Source of the DNA: Burkholderiales bacterium
GTDB lineage: Bacteria > Pseudomonadota > Gammaproteobacteria > Burkholderiales > SG8-41
Length of the DNA stretch: 64,000 nucleotides
NCBI GenBank assembly: GCA_022841375.1
Contig: JALHRQ010000001.1
Span: 424,892-488,891 of the forward strand
Reading direction: 5' to 3'
Position 1 is the stretch's first letter; the number at the start of each line of letters is the position of its first letter. Shown here one piece after another: positions 60,717 through 64,000 of this stretch. Both the position numbers and the translations under genes were made by a program. Under the pieces are notes generated by a model. That model did not search any database and was not told where the DNA came from. It worked only from the letters and a program-made list of their open reading frames with translations.

Positions 60717-61874
60717 TCAGGACTTCTTCGCCGGCGCCGCCTTCTTGGCGAAGTAATGGTTGTAAGCCATGCGGCGGTTGACGTTGGTGTCCAGATCCCA
60801 GCGCACGGCGCGCTCGGCGAACTTGCGTTGCGACTCTTCGATTTCGCGGAACAGCGCATTGTCCTTGCGCTTGGCAACCGCCGCGTCGTAACCGTTGAGC
60901 TGCGCCTGCAGCACCGCATCCGGTGTCTTGTAGAACTTGACGCCCTGCTTCTGCTGCATCTCGATGTAATCCTGGGAATAGCGGTGCACCGCCTTCCAGG
61001 ACATGTCGGACGATGCGGCTTCGACGGCGTTTTCGATGATCGACTTCATTTTCGCCGGCAGTGCATCAAACTTGCCTTTGTTGAACATGATCTCGAACTG
61101 CTCGGCGTTCTGATGGAAGCTTTGCAGCATGCAGACCTTGGACACATCGGGGAAACCGAGCAGACGGTCGGACGATGCGTTGTTGAACTCCGCCGCGTCG
61201 AGCAGGCCGCGGTCCATCGCAGGCACGATCTCGCCGCCGGGCAGTGCGTTGACCGCAGCGCCCATCGCGGTAAACACGTCAATCGAAATACCCACGGTGC
61301 GGAACTTCAGGCCTTTCATGTCCTGCACTTTGGTGATCGGCTTTTTGAACCAGCCCAGCGGCTGCGTCGGCATCGGGCCGTAGGGGAATGACACCACGTT
61401 GGCGCCGATCGAGCCGTACAGCTTGGCCAGCAGTTCCTTGCCGCCGCCGTATTTGTGCCAGGCCAGCAGCATGTTGGCGTCCATGCCATAGGCCGGGCCC
61501 GAACCCCACAGCGCCAGTGCGTTTTGTTTGCCGTAGTGGTAAACCAGCACGCCATGACCGCCGTCGAGCGTGCCCTTGGACACCGCATCGAGCAACTGGA
61601 AGGCGGGAACCACGGCGCCGGCGGGCAGCACTTCGATCTTGAGTTCGCCGCCGGTCATGTCGTTGACCTTCTTGGCGAAGTCCAGGGCGTATTCGTGGAA
61701 AATGTCCTTGGCCGGCCACGTGCTTTGCCACCGCATCGTAATCGGGCCGGCTTGCGCCTTGGAGATCATCGGGAAACCAGCAACTGCGGCGCCGGCGGCA
61801 ACCGAAGCCCCAGTCAGGAATTTGCGGCGGGTCGGACTTGCTTCAGCAGCCTTAATATCCTGTTTCTTAACCAT
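60717..61874 (-). CDS. dctP: TRAP transporter solute-binding protein (DctP type, Tat leader)
   Basis: A 385-residue periplasmic receptor. It carries a twin-arginine leader, TRRKFLTGASVAAGAAVAGFPMISKAQA, so it is exported folded. The mature part reads GPITMRWQSTWPAKDIFHEYALDFAKKVNDMTGGELKIEVLPAGAVVPAFQLLDAVSKGTLDGGHG, the DctP7/TakP-like signature with a Trp-Gln and the later Arg of LKFRTVGISIDVFTAMGAAV that binds a ligand carboxylate. 2-oxo acids or related hydroxy acids are likely ligands (TakP binds 2-oxo acids). GGAGGAG precedes the ATG at 61874; the open frame upstream is ignored. Confidence 0.93.
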   Translation of the reverse strand: MVKKQDIKAAEASPTRRKFLTGASVAAGAAVAGFPMISKAQAGPITMRWQSTWPAKDIFHEYALDFAKKVNDMTGGELKIEVLPAGAVVPAFQLLDAVSKGTLDGGHGVLVYHYGKQNALALWGSGPAYGMDANMLLAWHKYGGGKELLAKLYGSIGANVVSFPYGPMPTQPLGWFKKPITKVQDMKGLKFRTVGISIDVFTAMGAAVNALPGGEIVPAMDRGLLDAAEFNNASSDRLLGFPDVSKVCMLQSFHQNAEQFEIMFNKGKFDALPAKMKSIIENAVEAASSDMSWKAVHRYSQDYIEMQQKQGVKFYKTPDAVLQAQLNGYDAAVAKRKDNALFREIEESQRKFAERAVRWDLDTNVNRRMAYNHYFAKKAAPAKKS

Positions 61875-62165
61875 ATACTCCTCCAGATTACAGTGACAGC
61901 ACGGGACCGCGACAGGCGGGGGCAAGCGAGTTTTTATTGAAACCTTTTGCGCGCGCCCATCACGACATTTCGGGAAAACAACGAGTTGCACCCTTGTTAT
62001 TCGAACTGGCTTAAAAACTATTTCGGGTGTCAAGCATCCTAGCGCCCAGCCCCCTCAAAATCAAGCGAGCCTCTCGCAACAATCGAAATCTTACAAAATA
62101 CTGACGCCGCTTATTACCTGATGAAATCCGTGCAGGCCGGTCGGCCCTCAGCGATGGGGGACGCC
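61875..62165. other. gene-free spacer, dctP leader / ATPase 3' side
   Basis: A 291-base stretch between dctP and the P-type ATPase gene, both on the reverse strand. It should hold the promoter of the TRAP-amidase series. On the reverse strand I see a TTGACA (62029-62034 region) but no convincing -10 at normal spacing. No ORF, RNA gene or repeat is evident. Confidence 0.4.
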
Positions 62166-64000
62166 TCAGGACTTCCGGTAAATCAGCCCATGGCGAACCA
62201 GCCATTTTTCGCATTCCACCGCGATCAGCACCACCGCGGCACAACCCGCACAGAGGGCCAAATCCAGCGCGGACAGCGGCGCGGTATCGAAAACGCGATT
62301 CAGCGCCGGGGTGTAAATCAGCAGCAGTTGCAGTGCAACAGTCAGCGCCACCGTGATGACCAGCGGGCGGTTCGACAACAGGCCGATCGTCAGCAGCGAC
62401 TCCCGGTCGGAGCGTATTGCCATGACATGCGTAAGCTGCGCGAAAGTCAGTGCGGTAAACACCATCGTCTGCCAGTTCGCATCACCCGTAGCAACACCCC
62501 AGTATTGCAGGCCCAGCACCAACCCGCTCATCAACGTGCCCACCCACAGGACGTGCTGCCACATGCCATGTGCGAACATGTTTTCGCTGGGCACGCGCGG
62601 CGGGCGCTGCATGATGCCGGGTTCCGCAGGTTCCGCCGTCAGCGCCAGCCCCGGCAGGCCATCGGTGACCAGATTGACCCACAGGATGTGCAGCGGCAGC
62701 AGCGGCAGCGGCAATCCGAAAAACGGTGCCATAAAAATCAGCAGCACTTCCGCCAGATTGGTGGTCAATACGTACTTGATGAAGCGCCGGATGTTGTCAT
62801 AAATGCGCCGCCCGCCGCGAATGGCGGCGACGATGGTCGCAAAGTTGTCATCAAGCAGCACCATGTCGGAGGCTTCACGCGCAACGTCGGTTCCGCCGCG
62901 ACCCATTGCGACGCCGATGTCGGCGCGTTTCAGCGCCGGTGCGTCATTGACGCCATCCCCGGTCATCGCCACGAACTGGCCTTGCGCCTGCAGGGCCTCC
63001 ACCACGCGGATCTTCTGCGCGGGATCTACCCGCGCATAAACACGGGCCAGCAATACCCGTGCAGCCAGCGCTGCATCATCCATGGTCGCCAGTTCGCGAC
63101 CGGTGATCACCAGATCGTCGTCCCCGGCGATGCCCAGCCGCCGGGCAATGGCGCGTGCCGTGGCCGGATGATCGCCGGTAATCATCACCGGCGTGATGCC
63201 GGCGCTGAGACATACCGCCACGGCCGCTGCAGCTTCTGCGCGCGGCGGATCAATCAGCCCGACCAGTCCGATGAACACCAGCCCGGTCTCAACAGCCTCG
63301 GTATCGTTCAGATCAGGAATGGCGTCCCAGCGGCGGCTGGCTACGGCGAGCACGCGCAGGCCATCAGCGGCCATCGCAGCCGCATTCGTTTCCATCATCG
63401 CACGATCCAGCGCCGCCTCGCCCTCGGCAATCAACATCCGGTTGCATCGCGAAAGCACCGCTTCGGGGGCACCTTTGGTGTACGCCATCACGCCGTTGGC
63501 GGCGGCGTGAAACGTCGTCATGCGCATCCGGGTCGAATCAAACGGCAACTCGGCCCGACGCGGCGCGTCACGCTCCAGGGTTTCCCGGGCAAAACCCGCG
63601 CGTTGCGCGGCTACATGCAAGGCCACCTCGGTCGGATCGCCCGAAACGCCGCCGCTGGTGTCGGCCGTTGCATCGTTGCACAAAGCGACGGCCGCAAATA
63701 ATTGTTCTGCGGCCTTGCCCCGGGCCTGTTCCGGCACCACCAGCTTGCCGTCGACCATGCAGCACTCAACGCGCATCCGGTTTTCCGTAAGCGTGCCAGT
63801 CTTGTCGGAACAGATATAGGTAATCGAACCCAGCGTTTCGACACTCGGCAGCCGCCGCATCAATGCCTGATGATCGACCAGGCGATAAGCCCCAAGCGCC
63901 AGCGCAATTGTCACCACCGCGGGAAGCGCTTCGGGTATCGCCGCTACCGCAAGACTGACTGCGGTGAGCAGCATCAGCACCGGCGGTTCGCCGCGCAGCA
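62166..64000 (-). CDS. P-type cation-transporting ATPase, partial (N-terminus beyond right edge)
   Basis: The C-terminal ~611 residues of a type II (P2A, Ca2+/Mn2+-like) P-type ATPase; the frame remains open at the right edge. The cation-site helix is IPEALPAVVTIALALGAYRLV, the phosphorylated Asp is in ICSDKTGTLT, the nucleotide domain contains YTKGAPEAVL, and the hinge is MTGDGVNDAPALKRADIGVAMG; a set of six C-terminal TM helices follows (NLAEVLLIFMAPFFGLPLPL, LPLHILWVNLVTDGLPGLAL). It would pump Ca2+ or Mn2+ out of the cytosol. The actuator domain and TM1-3 are outside the window. Confidence 0.93.
   Translation of the reverse strand, partial: LRGEPPVLMLLTAVSLAVAAIPEALPAVVTIALALGAYRLVDHQALMRRLPSVETLGSITYICSDKTGTLTENRMRVECCMVDGKLVVPEQARGKAAEQLFAAVALCNDATADTSGGVSGDPTEVALHVAAQRAGFARETLERDAPRRAELPFDSTRMRMTTFHAAANGVMAYTKGAPEAVLSRCNRMLIAEGEAALDRAMMETNAAAMAADGLRVLAVASRRWDAIPDLNDTEAVETGLVFIGLVGLIDPPRAEAAAAVAVCLSAGITPVMITGDHPATARAIARRLGIAGDDDLVITGRELATMDDAALAARVLLARVYARVDPAQKIRVVEALQAQGQFVAMTGDGVNDAPALKRADIGVAMGRGGTDVAREASDMVLLDDNFATIVAAIRGGRRIYDNIRRFIKYVLTTNLAEVLLIFMAPFFGLPLPLLPLHILWVNLVTDGLPGLALTAEPAEPGIMQRPPRVPSENMFAHGMWQHVLWVGTLMSGLVLGLQYWGVATGDANWQTMVFTALTFAQLTHVMAIRSDRESLLTIGLLSNRPLVITVALTVALQLLLIYTPALNRVFDTAPLSALDLALCAGCAAVVLIAVECEKWLVRHGLIYRKS

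Noticed and set aside
62121-63701. Forward ORF of 526 codons
   Set aside because: Antisense to the P-type ATPase, whose DKTGTLT and GDGVNDAP motifs establish the coding strand.

Overview
The window is GC-rich, densely coded bacterial chromosome. The gene families point to a betaproteobacterium, probably Burkholderiales: three intact Bug-type (TctC) periplasmic binding proteins plus a broken fourth, a cspA-infA pair, gluQ, a class III formaldehyde dehydrogenase, a homodimeric-type pyruvate dehydrogenase E1 and a phasin (polyhydroxyalkanoate storage). This placement is inference from gene content; no rRNA or tRNA gene was seen.

Layout. 0-5.7 kb: 5'-part of a class I aminotransferase (its C-terminal end lies beyond the left edge), exported dienelactone hydrolase, cytosolic sulfatase, a decayed Bug fragment, beta-type GST, cspA-infA and an Lrp-type regulator. 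5.8-8.5 kb: stand-alone AceE-type E1, divergent from the Lrp gene. 8.5-15.3 kb: TetR repressor, AcrR-like palindromic operator and a complete MexAB-OprM-type RND pump. 15.3-23.4 kb: Bug protein, VOC protein, nitroreductase, MFS/monooxygenase-like fusion, DedA-rhodanese gene with an in-frame TGA, and a redox-stress-like set (extradiol dioxygenase fold, FMN reductase, pirin, divergent LysR). 23.4-27.5 kb: second RND pump (MFP + permease, no outer membrane factor). 27.7-34.6 kb: alpha/beta hydrolase, thioredoxin-like protein, pabB, selO, formaldehyde dehydrogenase, gluQ. 34.6-42.6 kb: sbtA-sbtB bicarbonate uptake pair, CaiB/BaiF CoA-transferase, patatin lipoprotein, Bug protein, quinone oxidoreductase, UPF0114 protein, CHASE-GGDEF cyclase. 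42.6-50.0 kb: GntR-controlled catabolic cluster (TauE, two Gfo/Idh/MocA dehydrogenases, creatininase-family hydrolase, cupin, D-2-hydroxyacid dehydrogenase, Bug protein). 50.0-52.6 kb: HIT protein, phasin, CinA-N-like protein, CBS protein. 52.6-61.9 kb: TRAP transporter DctPQM with amidase, glyoxylate/hydroxypyruvate reductase, AEC carrier, tartronate-semialdehyde-reductase-like enzyme and a malyl-CoA-lyase-like protein. 62.2 kb to the right edge: P-type cation ATPase lacking its N-terminus.

How the genes fit together. The two accessory catabolic blocks are the most interesting. The 44-50 kb cluster pairs sugar/cyclitol-type dehydrogenases with a creatininase-fold hydrolase, a combination that recalls diketo-inositol ring opening. 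The 52.6-61.9 kb cluster combines uptake of a small organic acid (TRAP) with an amidase and three enzymes of glyoxylate/C3 hydroxyacid metabolism. Other points worth checking are the TGA exactly where a Cys of the rhodanese active loop is expected, an unusual Pro/Glu/Ala-rich insertion in the TRAP large permease, the stand-alone E1/Lrp pair resembling mdeB-mdeR, and three intergenic palindromic repeats.
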